NCBI RefSeq assembly: GCF_030811215.1
Contig: NZ_JAUSQM010000001.1
Location: 2,666,001-2,730,000 of the forward strand
From: Nocardioides massiliensis
GTDB taxonomy: Bacteria; Actinomycetota; Actinomycetes; Propionibacteriales; Nocardioidaceae
DNA: 64,000 nucleotides
Reading direction: 5' to 3'
Shown one piece after another: positions 1-8,741 of the stretch. The notes under the pieces were generated by a model, which saw nothing but the letters and a program-made list of their open reading frames with translations, ran no database searches and was not told the origin of the DNA. The stretch's first letter is position 1; every line of letters begins with the position of its first letter. The position numbers and the translations under genes are program-made.

Positions 1-103
1 TTCTACTCGCAGTACGAGTGGAGGCCGGTAGCGCTGGCTCGCGGACGTGCGGCGAGTCGTGCCCGTGGTTCACCCACCGGTTTGCCGCTGGCACCATGAG
101 CAC

Positions 104-502
104 ATGACGACTCCGCCAGATATCACGGTGGCCGAGTTACGCACCGCGATCGGACGCGTCCTCGACGCCGTCGAAGAGCAGTTCGGCGAAGAACTGCGGT
201 TCCCCGTCGACTACTACTGGGCCATCCCGGTCGAGGATGCCTACGCGACCTACGACACCCCGAAGCTGGAAATGATGGGACAGGTCTCGGACGACACCGC
301 ATCTGTTCGCGCCTTCCTCGATGAACCGACCGACGAATACGTCTCGATCGTGCATGAGTGCGCGCATCTCCGCGGGGTGCTCCAAGCGATCGAGCACCTT
401 GACCTGAACCCGGTCCCCCCAGCAACCGAGCCGGGCGACACCGACACCCACACCATCTCGTGTCACCGGCGCCGCCGTTGGTGGAGGCCATCACGCCGCT
501 AA
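104..502 (+). CDS. Small hypothetical protein (DYYW-x-IP type)
   Basis: The reading frame opens upstream at position 47, but the ATG at 104 is preferred because the residues before it look random; no clear Shine-Dalgarno is visible. The 132-aa product has an acidic soluble N-terminal part with DYYWAIP and a downstream Tyr around residues 36-48. This is reminiscent of a widespread uncharacterised actinobacterial/proteobacterial family (recalled, not searched). The last 20 or so residues turn very basic (RRRRWWRPSRR) and look unlike the rest, which may reflect a shifted or replaced 3' end. It is not in an operon with its neighbour, which is on the opposite strand. Function unknown. Confidence 0.5.
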   Translation: MTTPPDITVAELRTAIGRVLDAVEEQFGEELRFPVDYYWAIPVEDAYATYDTPKLEMMGQVSDDTASVRAFLDEPTDEYVSIVHECAHLRGVLQAIEHLDLNPVPPATEPGDTDTHTISCHRRRRWWRPSRR

Positions 503-576
503 CGAACATCGATCCGCCCTGCTTGTGACCACACAGTGCCCTGGCGAGCGGGTGTGCCGCCCGTTCCGATCATCGG

Positions 577-590
577 CAGATCCGGATCTG
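577..590. repeat. 14-bp perfect palindrome CAGATCCGGATCTG
   Basis: A perfect inverted repeat lies in the gap between the small hypothetical gene and the convergent monooxygenase gene. It could be a weak terminator or a protein-binding site. It has no T-tract and its role is unknown. Confidence 0.4.
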
Positions 591-640
591 ATGGCGCGAC
601 GCCCTCTGAAGACCACGGCGAGGAATGTGGGGTCGGCGTA

Positions 641-2170
641 TCAGGCCGGCTCCCCGCACCACCGGCGCAGCGCAGCGTCGAGCCCGACAGCCATGCCCTC
701 ACCGACCCAGGCGACGTAGCCGTCCGGGCGGATGAGCACCGCCGTCGGGGGTGTCACGGTCCCGAGCGCCGGCAGTTCCCACGTTCCGTCGTACGCCGCC
801 GCGACGACCCGCACGCGGTCCGACCACCCCGATGCCGCCAGAGCGCCGGGGGTGCCCAGGTCGAGCAGGACGGGCCGGGCGGCGTGCAGCAGCTCGAAGA
901 CGCGTCGCGGTCCGTCGGGGAGCTCCAGGTCGAGGTCGGGCATGCGCCGGCCGAGCAACGGGTGTCCCTCGCCGAGGTCGTAGCGGATGCCGAGACCCGA
1001 CATCCGCGCGGCGTACGCCGTCCGGGTCGGCTCGCGGTCGACGAGCTCGGCGACGGTCTCCCGGAGCATCTCGTGGCGGGCGTCGCCGGGACGGGTGAGC
1101 GCGACCTGCGCCATGGTGTCGCGCAGGACGCGAGCGGCCACCGGATGCCGTTCGGCGTGATAGCTGTCGAGCAGCGCGTCGGGGGAGATGCCGCGCACCA
1201 CCTGGGCGAGCTTCCACCCGAGGTTCTGCGCGTCCTGCAGGCCGGTGTTGAGTCCCTGGCCGCCGACCGGAGAGTGAATGTGGGCCGCGTCGCCGGCGAG
1301 CAGCACGCGGCCGCGACGGTAGGACTCGGCCTGGCGCGTCGCATCGGTGAAGCGCGAGATCGACAGCGGGCTGTGAGCGCCGAAGTCGGTGCCGTAGACG
1401 CCCATGAGAGCGGTCCGGACGTCCTCGATCGTCGCCTCCTCGGTCGCGGCGCCAGCACGGACGGCCTGCTGCTCGGTCACCATCACCCGCACCGGGCCGT
1501 GATCGGCGAAGACGACTGCCCCGTCGCGGATCTCGTAGTCCACCCGTCCCAGCGCGTGGATCCCCGCGGCGTCCCGGCGCGTCCCCAGCTCCGGCGCTTC
1601 AGTCATCTCCACCTCGGCGATCAGCGCGCTCATCGAGGGCTCCCATCCGACGAAGTCGATGCCGACCACCTTGCGCACCGTGCTCCGGCCCCCGTCGCAG
1701 CCCACGACGTACGCCGCCCGCAGGACGCCGCCGTCCGCGAGCCGCAGATCGACGCGCTGCTCGTCCTGGTCGAGGGCCACCACCTCGCGCCCGGCGTACC
1801 GGACAACAGGAAACCCCGCGACCCAGTCGGCGAGGAGGCGCTCGATGTGGTTCTGCCACAGCCCGAGACCGTAGGGATGCCGCGTCGGGAAGCCGGTGAG
1901 GTCGAAGGTGACACCGGCGAAGCCTGCCACCTGCACGACCTGGCCCTCGGCGAGGAACCGGTCGGCGATGCCGCGCTGGTCGAGTGCCTCGATCGAGCGC
2001 GCGTGCAGCCCGCCGGCCCGCGCGCCGGTCAGCACCTGGTCGGCGCGGCGCTCGACGATCGCGACGTCGACGCCGGCCAGTGCCAGCTCCCCGGCGAGCA
2101 TCAGTCCTGTCGGCCCACCGCCCACGACCACCACGTCGTGCTGCGCCACCTGCTGATCCGTCCGCGCCAT
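641..2170 (-). CDS. FAD-dependent aromatic monooxygenase (rifampicin-monooxygenase-like)
   Basis: A class A flavoprotein monooxygenase of about 509 aa. The N-terminal Rossmann motif GGGPTGLMLAGELALAGV binds the FAD ADP moiety. A central CDGGRSTVRK (DG motif) and GRVLLAGDAAHIHSPVGGQGLN (GD motif, cited in part) contact FAD and NAD(P)H. The C-terminal 130 or so residues match the thioredoxin-like tail of phenol/rifampicin hydroxylases. The ATG at 2170 was chosen because GGGAGG lies 6 nt upstream; the frame extends 20 codons further but without an RBS. It probably hydroxylates an aromatic or polyketide substrate with NAD(P)H and O2; the substrate cannot be read from sequence. It is divergent from aroC and stands alone. 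Codon use matches its neighbours. Confidence 0.85.
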   Translation of the reverse strand: MARTDQQVAQHDVVVVGGGPTGLMLAGELALAGVDVAIVERRADQVLTGARAGGLHARSIEALDQRGIADRFLAEGQVVQVAGFAGVTFDLTGFPTRHPYGLGLWQNHIERLLADWVAGFPVVRYAGREVVALDQDEQRVDLRLADGGVLRAAYVVGCDGGRSTVRKVVGIDFVGWEPSMSALIAEVEMTEAPELGTRRDAAGIHALGRVDYEIRDGAVVFADHGPVRVMVTEQQAVRAGAATEEATIEDVRTALMGVYGTDFGAHSPLSISRFTDATRQAESYRRGRVLLAGDAAHIHSPVGGQGLNTGLQDAQNLGWKLAQVVRGISPDALLDSYHAERHPVAARVLRDTMAQVALTRPGDARHEMLRETVAELVDREPTRTAYAARMSGLGIRYDLGEGHPLLGRRMPDLDLELPDGPRRVFELLHAARPVLLDLGTPGALAASGWSDRVRVVAAAYDGTWELPALGTVTPPTAVLIRPDGYVAWVGEGMAVGLDAALRRWCGEPA

Positions 2171-2212
2171 CGCGCCTCCCGTTCGTCGTCGAGCGCCGGA
2201 TTCTCGCCGGGG

Positions 2213-2239
2213 GAGGGGGCCTTGCGGCAAGCCCCCCTC
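2213..2239. repeat. Strong GC hairpin between divergent genes
   Basis: Two 12-nt arms (GAGGGGGCCTTG and CAAGCCCCCCTC) with one mismatch enclose a CGG loop. The hairpin lies upstream of both the monooxygenase (start 2170) and aroC (start 2350). That position fits an operator or 5'-UTR structure better than a terminator, and there is no T-run. Confidence 0.5.
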
Positions 2240-2336
2240 GGCGCGCTACTTTGGAGATGCAGGCAGGGTCCGCGACGCGGCTGCGTCGGCGGTCTCGCCC
2301 CCGTAGCCGGTGACCGGTCGGGCGGCGCCCCCGTGA

Positions 2337-2342
2337 AAGACT
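2337..2342 (+). promoter_or_regulatory. Possible -10 hexamer for aroC (AAGACT)
   Basis: The hexamer fits nAnnnT and ends 8 nt before the aroC ATG, so the transcript would be leaderless or nearly so. No Shine-Dalgarno precedes this ATG. No -35 element is recognised. Confidence 0.3.
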
Positions 2343-2349
2343 GAGCCCC

Positions 2350-3528
2350 ATGCTGCGTTGGTTGACTGCGGGCGAGTCCCACGGACCTGCTCTGGTCGCG
2401 ATCCTCGAGGGGCTCCCGGCCCACGTCGAGGTCACGACCGAGGACATCTCGGACGCCCTGGCGCGTCGCCGTCTCGGCTACGGCCGAGGCGCCCGGATGA
2501 AGTTCGAGGCCGACGGGGTCCGCGTGATCGGCGGGCTTCGGCACGGCCGCACGCAGGGCGGCCCCGTCGCGATCGAGGTCGGCAACACCGAGTGGCCCAA
2601 GTGGGAGCGCGTGATGGCCGCCGACCCGATCGACCCGGCCGAGCTCGAGTCGCTCGCGCGCAACGCGCCGCTCACCCGGCCGCGCCCCGGGCACGCCGAC
2701 CTGGTCGGCATGCAGAAGTACGCCTTCGAAGACGCCCGGCCGATCCTCGAGCGGGCCTCGGCCCGCGAGACCGCGGCTCGGGTTGCGCTGGGCACCGTGG
2801 CGTCCAAGTTCCTCCAGCAGACCGTCGGTGCCCGCATCGTCTCCCACGTCGTCGCCCTGGGCGGGGTGAAGGCGCCGTACGGCCTGGTCCCCGACCCCGA
2901 CGACGTCGCGAAGCTGGACGCCGACCCGGTGCGCTGCCTCGACCCCGAGGCCAGCGCGGCGATGGTCGCGCGCATCGACCAGGCCCACAAGGACGGCGAC
3001 ACCCTCGGCGGCGTCGTCGAGGTCGCGGTCCACGGGCTGCCGCCCGGCCTGGGCTCCCACGTGCACGGCGACCGGCGGCTCGACGCGCGCCTCGCCGGCG
3101 CACTCATGGGGATCCAGGCGATCAAGGGAGTCGAGCTCGGTGACGGCTTCGACCTCGCCCACGTCCCGGGCTCGGAGGCACACGACGAGATCGTCGACGA
3201 AGGCCAGGGGATCCGCCGGGTGACCGGACGGTCCGGCGGCATCGAGGGCGGCATGAGCACGGGGGAGGTGCTGCGCGTGCGCGCGGCGATGAAGCCGATC
3301 GCCACCGTTCCGCGCGCCCTGCGCACCGTGGACGTCGCGACCGGTGAGGCCACCGTCGCCCATCACCAGCGTTCCGACGTGTGTGCCGTACCCGCAGCCG
3401 GCATCGTCGCGGAGGCGATGGTCGCGTTGGTGCTCGCCGAGGCGGTCGTCGAGAAGTTCGGCGGCGACTCGGTGATGGAGACCCGGCGCAACGCCGAGAG
3501 CTACCTCGACACCCTCCGCTACCGGTGA
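2350..3528 (+). CDS. aroC: Chorismate synthase
   Basis: Converts 5-enolpyruvylshikimate-3-phosphate to chorismate using reduced FMN, the last common step of aromatic amino-acid synthesis. The 392-aa length is normal for the family. It opens with the signature [15 protein letters not shown], followed by [14 protein letters not shown] and the Arg-rich FMN/EPSP site. The C-terminal [12 protein letters not shown] and the Asp-rich end are present. It is the first gene of aroC-aroK-aroB and overlaps aroK by 4 nt (GTGA), so translation is probably coupled. Cytoplasmic. Confidence 0.97.
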   Translation: MLRWLTAGESHGPALVAILEGLPAHVEVTTEDISDALARRRLGYGRGARMKFEADGVRVIGGLRHGRTQGGPVAIEVGNTEWPKWERVMAADPIDPAELESLARNAPLTRPRPGHADLVGMQKYAFEDARPILERASARETAARVALGTVASKFLQQTVGARIVSHVVALGGVKAPYGLVPDPDDVAKLDADPVRCLDPEASAAMVARIDQAHKDGDTLGGVVEVAVHGLPPGLGSHVHGDRRLDARLAGALMGIQAIKGVELGDGFDLAHVPGSEAHDEIVDEGQGIRRVTGRSGGIEGGMSTGEVLRVRAAMKPIATVPRALRTVDVATGEATVAHHQRSDVCAVPAAGIVAEAMVALVLAEAVVEKFGGDSVMETRRNAESYLDTLRYR

Positions 3529-4055
3529 GCGCCGCGACGCCCGCCGTGCGCCCGCTGGTCGTCCTCGTCGGCCCGATGGGGGCCGGCAAGACGACCGTCG
3601 GACGGATGCTCGCGCAGGCGGCCGGGGTCGGCTTCCGCGACACCGACGCCGACGTCGAGACCCGCGCCGGCAAGCCGGTCTCGGAGATCTTCGTCGACGA
3701 CGGTGAGGCCGCCTTCCGCGAGCTGGAGCGCGACGCCGTCGTCACGGCGCTCGGCGAGCACGACGGCGTGCTCGCGCTGGGTGGGGGAGCCGTGATGACG
3801 CCGGCCATCCGCGACGCACTCGCCGACCACCGGGTGGTCTTCTTGCAGGTCGGTCTGGCCGACGCGGTCAAGCGCGTCGGGATGGGCACCGGCCGTCCGC
3901 TCCTGCTCGGCAACGTCCGCGCCCGCGTCAAGCAGCTGCTCGACGAGCGCACCCCGGTCTATGAGTCCGTGGCCACCCACGTCGTCGACACCGACGGCCG
4001 GGACGCCGCGGACGTCGCCGCGCTGGTGCGAGAGCTCCTGGAGGAGAAGCGATGA
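3525..4055 (+). CDS. aroK: Shikimate kinase
   Basis: Phosphorylates shikimate at the 3-hydroxyl with ATP. The 176-aa product starts at the GTG that overlaps the aroC stop (GTGA); the frame is open further upstream but that part is antisense-like and unneeded. The P-loop [11 protein letters not shown] is at residues 15-25. The shikimate site DTDADVE, the FRELE segment, the LGGGAV substrate loop and the lid arginines (GRPLL) are all visible. It overlaps aroB by 4 nt. Confidence 0.96.
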   Translation: MSAATPAVRPLVVLVGPMGAGKTTVGRMLAQAAGVGFRDTDADVETRAGKPVSEIFVDDGEAAFRELERDAVVTALGEHDGVLALGGGAVMTPAIRDALADHRVVFLQVGLADAVKRVGMGTGRPLLLGNVRARVKQLLDERTPVYESVATHVVDTDGRDAADVAALVRELLEEKR

Positions 4056-5191
4056 CCACCGATCCCGTCACCGGCACGACCCGCCTCCACGTCGGGGGCG
4101 CCGCGCCGTACGACGTCCTGGTCGGCCACGGTCTGACCGGCACGCTGCTGGCGGGCCTGCCCGCGATGCTGGGCGAGGACGCCCAGCGGGTCGCGGTGAT
4201 CCACCCGCGCACCCTCGTCGCCCGCGCAACCGCGCTGCGCGAGGCACTGCTGCGCGAGGGGTACGACGCCCGCACGATCGAGGTCCCGGACGGCGAGGCC
4301 GCCAAGCAGGCGGAGGTCGCGGCGTTCTGCTGGTCGGTGCTGGGGGAGGCGGGGTTCACGCGCTCCGACGCCGTGATCACCCTCGGTGGTGGCGCAACGA
4401 CCGACCTCGGTGGGTTCGTGGCCGCGACCTGGCTGCGGGGGGTGCGGGTCGTGCACGTCCCCACCACGCTGCTCGCGATGGTCGACGCCGCCGTCGGTGG
4501 CAAGACCGGGATCAACACCGCCGCCGGCAAGAACCTCGTCGGGTCGTTCCACGAGCCGGCCGGCGTGCTGTGCGACCTGGAGTCGCTCACGACACTGCCC
4601 CACAACGAGCTCGTGAGCGGGCTGGCCGAGGTCGTGAAGTGCGGCTTCATCGCCGACCCGCGCATCCTCGAGCTCGTCGAGGCCGACCCGGGCGCCGCGA
4701 CCGACCCGACGAGCCCGGAGCTGCGGGAGCTGGTCGTGCGCGGCATCCAGGTCAAGATCGACGTCGTCGTCGATGACCTCAGGGAGACCGGCGGCAGCGG
4801 AGGCCACCCGGGCCGGGAGGCGCTCAACTACGGCCACACCCTCGGCCACGCGATCGAGCGCGCCGAGGACTACCGGTTCCGTCACGGCGCGGCGGTCGCG
4901 ATCGGCATGAGGTACGTCGCCGAGGTCGCGCGCCTTGCGGGCCGGCTCGACGACGAGACCGCCGACCGGCACGAGCGGGTGCTGGACCTGGTCGGGCTGC
5001 CGACCGGCTACCGCGCGGACCGTTGGGACGAGCTGCACGCCGCGATGAAGGTCGACAAGAAGTCGCGCGGCAACACGCTGCGCTTCGTCGTGCTCGACGG
5101 CCTCGCGCGCCCGACGGTGCTGGCCGGGCCCGACGAGGAGCTGCTGCGCACGGCGTACGAGCGGATCGGCACGCCGGCTCAGAGCAGGTAG
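4052..5191 (+). CDS. aroB: 3-dehydroquinate synthase
   Basis: A zinc- and NAD-dependent enzyme that cyclises DAHP to 3-dehydroquinate. The 379-aa product has the NAD-binding ITLGGGATTDLGGFVAATW and the segment VPTTLLAMVDAAVGGKTGIN. It also carries the metal ligands Glu (AEVVKCGFI), His (LNYGHTLGHAIE) and His (HGAAVAIGM). It starts with ATG overlapping the aroK stop. Its last 13 bp overlap the 3' end of the convergent ilvA gene, with no room for a terminator between them. Confidence 0.97.
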   Translation: MTTDPVTGTTRLHVGGAAPYDVLVGHGLTGTLLAGLPAMLGEDAQRVAVIHPRTLVARATALREALLREGYDARTIEVPDGEAAKQAEVAAFCWSVLGEAGFTRSDAVITLGGGATTDLGGFVAATWLRGVRVVHVPTTLLAMVDAAVGGKTGINTAAGKNLVGSFHEPAGVLCDLESLTTLPHNELVSGLAEVVKCGFIADPRILELVEADPGAATDPTSPELRELVVRGIQVKIDVVVDDLRETGGSGGHPGREALNYGHTLGHAIERAEDYRFRHGAAVAIGMRYVAEVARLAGRLDDETADRHERVLDLVGLPTGYRADRWDELHAAMKVDKKSRGNTLRFVVLDGLARPTVLAGPDEELLRTAYERIGTPAQSR

Positions 5192-6465
5192 CGGAACAGC
5201 GGGCTGTCGGGTGCGACCGCCTCGACCCGCAGCGGGCTCGCGGCGAGGCGCTCGTTGAGCCCGTAGAGGTCGGCCGGGTCGCCGAGCTCGATGCCGACCA
5301 GCGCAGGGCCGGTCTCGCGGTTGCTGCGCTTGACGTACTCGAACAACGTGATGTCGTCCTCCGGGCCGAGCACCTCGTCGAGGAAGCGGCGCAGCGCGCC
5401 GGGCTCCTGGGGGAACTCCACCAGGAAGTAGTGCTTGCGTCCCTCGTGGACCAGCGCGCGCTCGACCACCTCGGCGTACCTGCTGACGTCGTTGTTGCCG
5501 CCCGAGACGACGCAGACGACCGTGCTGCCGGCGGCAGGTGCATCGGGAAGCGCGGCGAGCTGGTCGAGGGCGGCCGCGGCGAGGGCGCCCGCGGGCTCGG
5601 CGACGATGCCGTCGGACTGGTAGAGGTCGAGCATCTCGACGCAGATGCGGCCCTCATCGACCGCGATCATCGTCGGGGCGACGGGGCGGGCTGCGACGAC
5701 GGCGTGGGTCACGGTCCCGACCCGGCGGACGGCCGCGCCGTCCACGAAGCCGTCCAGCTCCTCCAAGTCGACCGGCGCACCGGCAGCAATCGCCGCGGCC
5801 ATGCTCGCCGCGCCTGCCGGCTCGGCGCCGACGAGTCGGACGGGCTCGTCCTCCAGGGCGCAGACCGCGCCGGCCAGGAGACCGCCGCCCCCGACCGGCA
5901 CGACGAGCACGTCGGGTGCACGACCGATCTCGGCGGTCATCTGCGTGAGGATCTCGTCGGTCACCGTCCCCTGACCGGCAACGATCCGCGGCTCGTCGAA
6001 GGCCGGCACGATCGTTGCGCCGGACTCGGCAGCGTGGGCCGCCGCGGCAGCGGCCGCGTCGTCGTAGGTGTCGCCGCCGATGACGACCTCGACCCACTCG
6101 CTGCCGAGCACCGCGACCCGCTCGCGCTTCTGCCGCGGCGTGGTGCGGGGCAGGAAGATCCGGGCCCGCACCCCCGCCCGGGCGCAGGCCAGGGCGAGTC
6201 CCTGCGCGTGGTTGCCGGCGCTGGCGCAGGTGACCCCGGCGGCCCGCGCAGCATCGTCGAGCTGGGCCACCATCGTGTAGGCGCCGCGGCCCTTGTAGGA
6301 CCGCACGGGCTGCAGGTCCTCGCGCTTGAGCCAGACGTCCCAGCCACTGGCGGCCGACAGCCGGTCGTTGCGCTGCAGCGGGGTGGGGGTGAAGACACCG
6401 GTCAGCGCGACCGTCGCAGCGTCCACGTCGGCCCGGGTCGGCAGCGGCGTTCGGGCGGCGCTCAT
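5179..6465 (-). CDS. ilvA: Threonine dehydratase (biosynthetic type, ACT-like C-terminus)
   Basis: PLP enzyme deaminating threonine to 2-oxobutanoate for isoleucine synthesis. The PLP lysine is in VRSYKGRGAY (about residue 58). The glycine-rich phosphate loop VVPVGGGGLLAG and a serine/glycine-rich CVVSGGNND near the PLP pyridine are visible. The last 85 or so residues (FPQEPGALRRFLDEV, FEYVKRSNRETGPALVGIEL) form one ACT-like regulatory domain, so feedback control is likely. At 428 aa it has a single regulatory domain rather than the two of E. coli IlvA. Its ATG overlaps the stop of the upstream hydrolase-like gene (ATGA), so the two are co-transcribed. Confidence 0.92.
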   Translation of the reverse strand: MSAARTPLPTRADVDAATVALTGVFTPTPLQRNDRLSAASGWDVWLKREDLQPVRSYKGRGAYTMVAQLDDAARAAGVTCASAGNHAQGLALACARAGVRARIFLPRTTPRQKRERVAVLGSEWVEVVIGGDTYDDAAAAAAAHAAESGATIVPAFDEPRIVAGQGTVTDEILTQMTAEIGRAPDVLVVPVGGGGLLAGAVCALEDEPVRLVGAEPAGAASMAAAIAAGAPVDLEELDGFVDGAAVRRVGTVTHAVVAARPVAPTMIAVDEGRICVEMLDLYQSDGIVAEPAGALAAAALDQLAALPDAPAAGSTVVCVVSGGNNDVSRYAEVVERALVHEGRKHYFLVEFPQEPGALRRFLDEVLGPEDDITLFEYVKRSNRETGPALVGIELGDPADLYGLNERLAASPLRVEAVAPDSPLFRYLL

Positions 6466-7619
6466 CGGCGCGTCCCGTAGAGCGTGCGGGCGACGACGTC
6501 GGCGGCGCTGCGCGCGACCGGCATGCCGCCGTACGCCGCGACGAGCAGCAGCACCTCACCGATCGCCCCGACGCCCACGCCCGCCCGCTGGGCGGAGCGC
6601 ACGTGGTCGGCCAGCTCCTGGAGCCGGCCGGCGGTCGCGAGCGCGCAGATGATCAGGGCGTGCCGGGTGGCCTCGTCCAGTCCCGGGCGCTGCACCAGCT
6701 CGTACGGCGACTGCCGGCTGGCCAGCGACTCGAAGGTCACGGCGCCCGCGCTGAGCAGGCGCTCCCACTCGCGGTCGTGATCGGTGGTCGGCGCGGGCGC
6801 GCCCTCGGGGGTGGTGTGCTCGCGGATCAGGTGGGCGAGGGCACTGGGGTCCTCGGCCGGCGCCAGGTGTCCGACGCCCTCGAGCGTCATCACCGCGCCG
6901 CGCGGGACGTCGTTGGCGAGCTCGTGCGCCGTACGCACGGGCGCGATCCGGTCCTCGCTGCCGGTGACGACGAGGACCGGCGGGATCATCCGGGGCAGCT
7001 CGGCGCGCAGGTCGAAGCTGCGCAGGGCGTAGCCGGCCGCAGACAACCCGGGCGGGTCGATCTCCGTGAAGGCCCGCACGAGCGCGGCCGCTGTGGCCTG
7101 GCGGTCGGTGAGCAGCTGGGGGGCCACCACGCCCGTGAGCAGCTGGTCGGTGAGGGCCGCGAGGTCGGAGGTGCTCGTGAGCCCGGCGCGCTCGACCCAG
7201 TGGGACGCTGCTGTCCCGACGGCACCCATCCCGGCGACGACCAGCGCGTCGACCCGCTCGCGGATGTCGAGGCCGAGCTGGAGACCGACGACGCCGCCGA
7301 TGCCGCACCCGGCGTAGTGCAGGTGCCCCCCGCCGGCGTTGCGATCAGCGAACACCGGGCTCAGCGCTGCGAGCAGAGCCGCGGTGAGCTCGTTGATCGT
7401 GAACTGCTCCGGGACGGGGTAGTTGTTGGTGCCGTGACCTGGCAGGTCCCACCCCACGACGTGGTAGTCGGCGTCCAGATGGGCAGCCACCTCCTCCCAC
7501 AGGGGACGCACCGAGGTGCCCAGCGCCGGTCCCAGCACCAGCAGGGGTCGCTCGACGCGGTGGTTGAACGACACCAGGGTCACGATCGGGCCGGAGGGAC
7601 TCCGGTGGGACGGGTTCAC
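6462..7619 (-). CDS. Alpha/beta-hydrolase fused to a carboxymuconolactone-decarboxylase-like domain
   Basis: The 385-aa product resembles the PcaL fusion of 3-oxoadipate enol-lactonase (PcaD) and 4-carboxymuconolactone decarboxylase (PcaC). Residues 1-270 are the hydrolase and about 282-385 the CMD domain (RPGLDEATRHALI, LADHVRSAQRAGV, VLLLVAAYGGMPVA). In the hydrolase the acid (GSEDRIAP, D223) and His (GVGHLAP, H251) are kept. The nucleophile elbow reads A-G-C-G-I-G-G, with Gly at position 106 where PcaD has Ser. Classical lactonase activity is therefore doubtful. No other pca genes are nearby. It starts with GTG and overlaps ilvA. Real role unknown. Confidence 0.7.
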   Translation of the reverse strand: MNPSHRSPSGPIVTLVSFNHRVERPLLVLGPALGTSVRPLWEEVAAHLDADYHVVGWDLPGHGTNNYPVPEQFTINELTAALLAALSPVFADRNAGGGHLHYAGCGIGGVVGLQLGLDIRERVDALVVAGMGAVGTAASHWVERAGLTSTSDLAALTDQLLTGVVAPQLLTDRQATAAALVRAFTEIDPPGLSAAGYALRSFDLRAELPRMIPPVLVVTGSEDRIAPVRTAHELANDVPRGAVMTLEGVGHLAPAEDPSALAHLIREHTTPEGAPAPTTDHDREWERLLSAGAVTFESLASRQSPYELVQRPGLDEATRHALIICALATAGRLQELADHVRSAQRAGVGVGAIGEVLLLVAAYGGMPVARSAADVVARTLYGTRR

Positions 7620-7661
7620 GGGCTCAGCCTAGGACCGGGCAGCGGGCGCCCTGCGGGGCGT

Positions 7662-7667
7662 TAGACT
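7662..7667 (+). promoter_or_regulatory. Probable -10 (TAGACT) for efp-nusB
   Basis: TAGACT fits the actinobacterial TAnnnT -10. It predicts a start near 7674 and a leader of about 45 nt that carries GAAGGTG ahead of the efp ATG. No convincing -35 is seen. Confidence 0.45.
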
Positions 7668-7718
7668 TCCAGGCTGCTCCACCTCCCCCCGGACCGACAG
7701 CGAAGGTGTCCCGCGCGC

Positions 7719-8282
7719 ATGGCAACGACGAACGACCTCAAGAACGGCATGGTGCTCAAGCTGGACGGCCAGCTCTGGCAGGTCCTGTGGTTCCAGCACC
7801 ACAAGCCCGGCAAGGGCGGGGCCGTCGTCCGCACCAAGATCCGCAACGTCGAGTCCGGCAAGACCGTCGACAAGACGTTCAACGCCGACGTGAAGGTCGA
7901 GGTCGCCAACGTCGACAAGCGCACCATGCAGTACCTCTACAACGACGGCACGTCCTACGTCTTCATGGACACCGGCACCTACGAGCAGGTCGAGGTGACC
8001 CCCGAGATCGTCGGCGACGCCTCGAACTTCATGCTCGAGAACCAGGAGGCCATCGTGGCCACGAACGAGGGACGCGTGCTCTACATCGAGCTCCCGGCCT
8101 CCGTCGAGCTGGTCGTGCGCTACACCGAGCCCGGCCTGCAGGGTGACCGGTCCACCGGTGGCACCAAGCCCGCCGAGCTCGAGACCGGGCACACCATCCA
8201 GGTGCCGTTGTTCATCACCACCGGCGAGAAGATCAAGGTCGACACCCGCGACTCCAGCTATCTCGGTCGCGTCTCCTCCTGA
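7719..8282 (+). CDS. efp: Translation elongation factor P
   Basis: Binds between the P and E sites and relieves ribosome stalling at polyproline stretches. At 187 aa it has the three beta-barrel domains: a KOW-like N-terminal domain, a central OB fold (about 65-125) and the C-terminal OB fold with the signature [18 protein letters not shown]. The tip loop is [14 protein letters not shown] with Lys32 at the tip. No EpmA/YmfI-type modification gene is adjacent, so the lysine state is unknown. GAAGGTG precedes the ATG. The stop overlaps the nusB start (TGATG). Confidence 0.97.
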   Translation: MATTNDLKNGMVLKLDGQLWQVLWFQHHKPGKGGAVVRTKIRNVESGKTVDKTFNADVKVEVANVDKRTMQYLYNDGTSYVFMDTGTYEQVEVTPEIVGDASNFMLENQEAIVATNEGRVLYIELPASVELVVRYTEPGLQGDRSTGGTKPAELETGHTIQVPLFITTGEKIKVDTRDSSYLGRVSS

Positions 8283-8692
8283 TGAGCGCACGCTCCAAGG
8301 CCCGCAAGCGGGCTCTCGACCTGCTGTATGCCGCGGAGATGCGCGGCGAGAGCGCGGTCACGGCCCTCGACCGGGCGATCGCTGACGGTGAGGGCCCGAC
8401 CAACCCCTACACCGCCGAGCTGGTCCGCGGCGTGGTCGAGAACCGCACCCGGATCGACGAGGTGCTCGCGTCCTACGCGCGCTCGTGGTCGCTGGAGCGC
8501 ATGCCCGCGATCGACCGCAATGTGCTGCGTCTCGGGGTCTTCGAGGTGTTGTACGTCGCCGACGTCCCCGATGCGGTCGCCGTGACCGAGGCGATCAACC
8601 TCGTGCGCGACCTCTCCACCGACGACTCGCCGTCCTTCGTCAACGGCATCCTCGGCACCGTCGTGCGCGACAAGGAGCACCTCGCCGGCTGA
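8282..8692 (+). CDS. nusB: Transcription antitermination factor NusB
   Basis: RNA-binding all-helical protein of the rRNA antitermination complex; it binds boxA together with S10 (NusE). The 136-aa product begins with a basic ARSKARKRALDLLYAAEM helix that forms the RNA face. It carries the family motifs IDRNVLRLGVFEVLY, VTEAINLVRDLS and SFVNGILGTVVRD. It is translationally coupled to efp through a 1-nt overlap. efp-nusB adjacency is standard in actinobacteria. Confidence 0.95.
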   Translation: MSARSKARKRALDLLYAAEMRGESAVTALDRAIADGEGPTNPYTAELVRGVVENRTRIDEVLASYARSWSLERMPAIDRNVLRLGVFEVLYVADVPDAVAVTEAINLVRDLSTDDSPSFVNGILGTVVRDKEHLAG

Positions 8693-8741
8693 GTGCCCCT
8701 CCAGGCATGGAACCCGCGTGGTTGAGGGCATGCTGCGCACC

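Noticed and set aside
536-2344. 602-codon plus-strand frame opposite the monooxygenase
   Set aside because: The minus-strand frame has full FAD-monooxygenase motifs and a good ribosome-binding site; the plus-strand frame has none.
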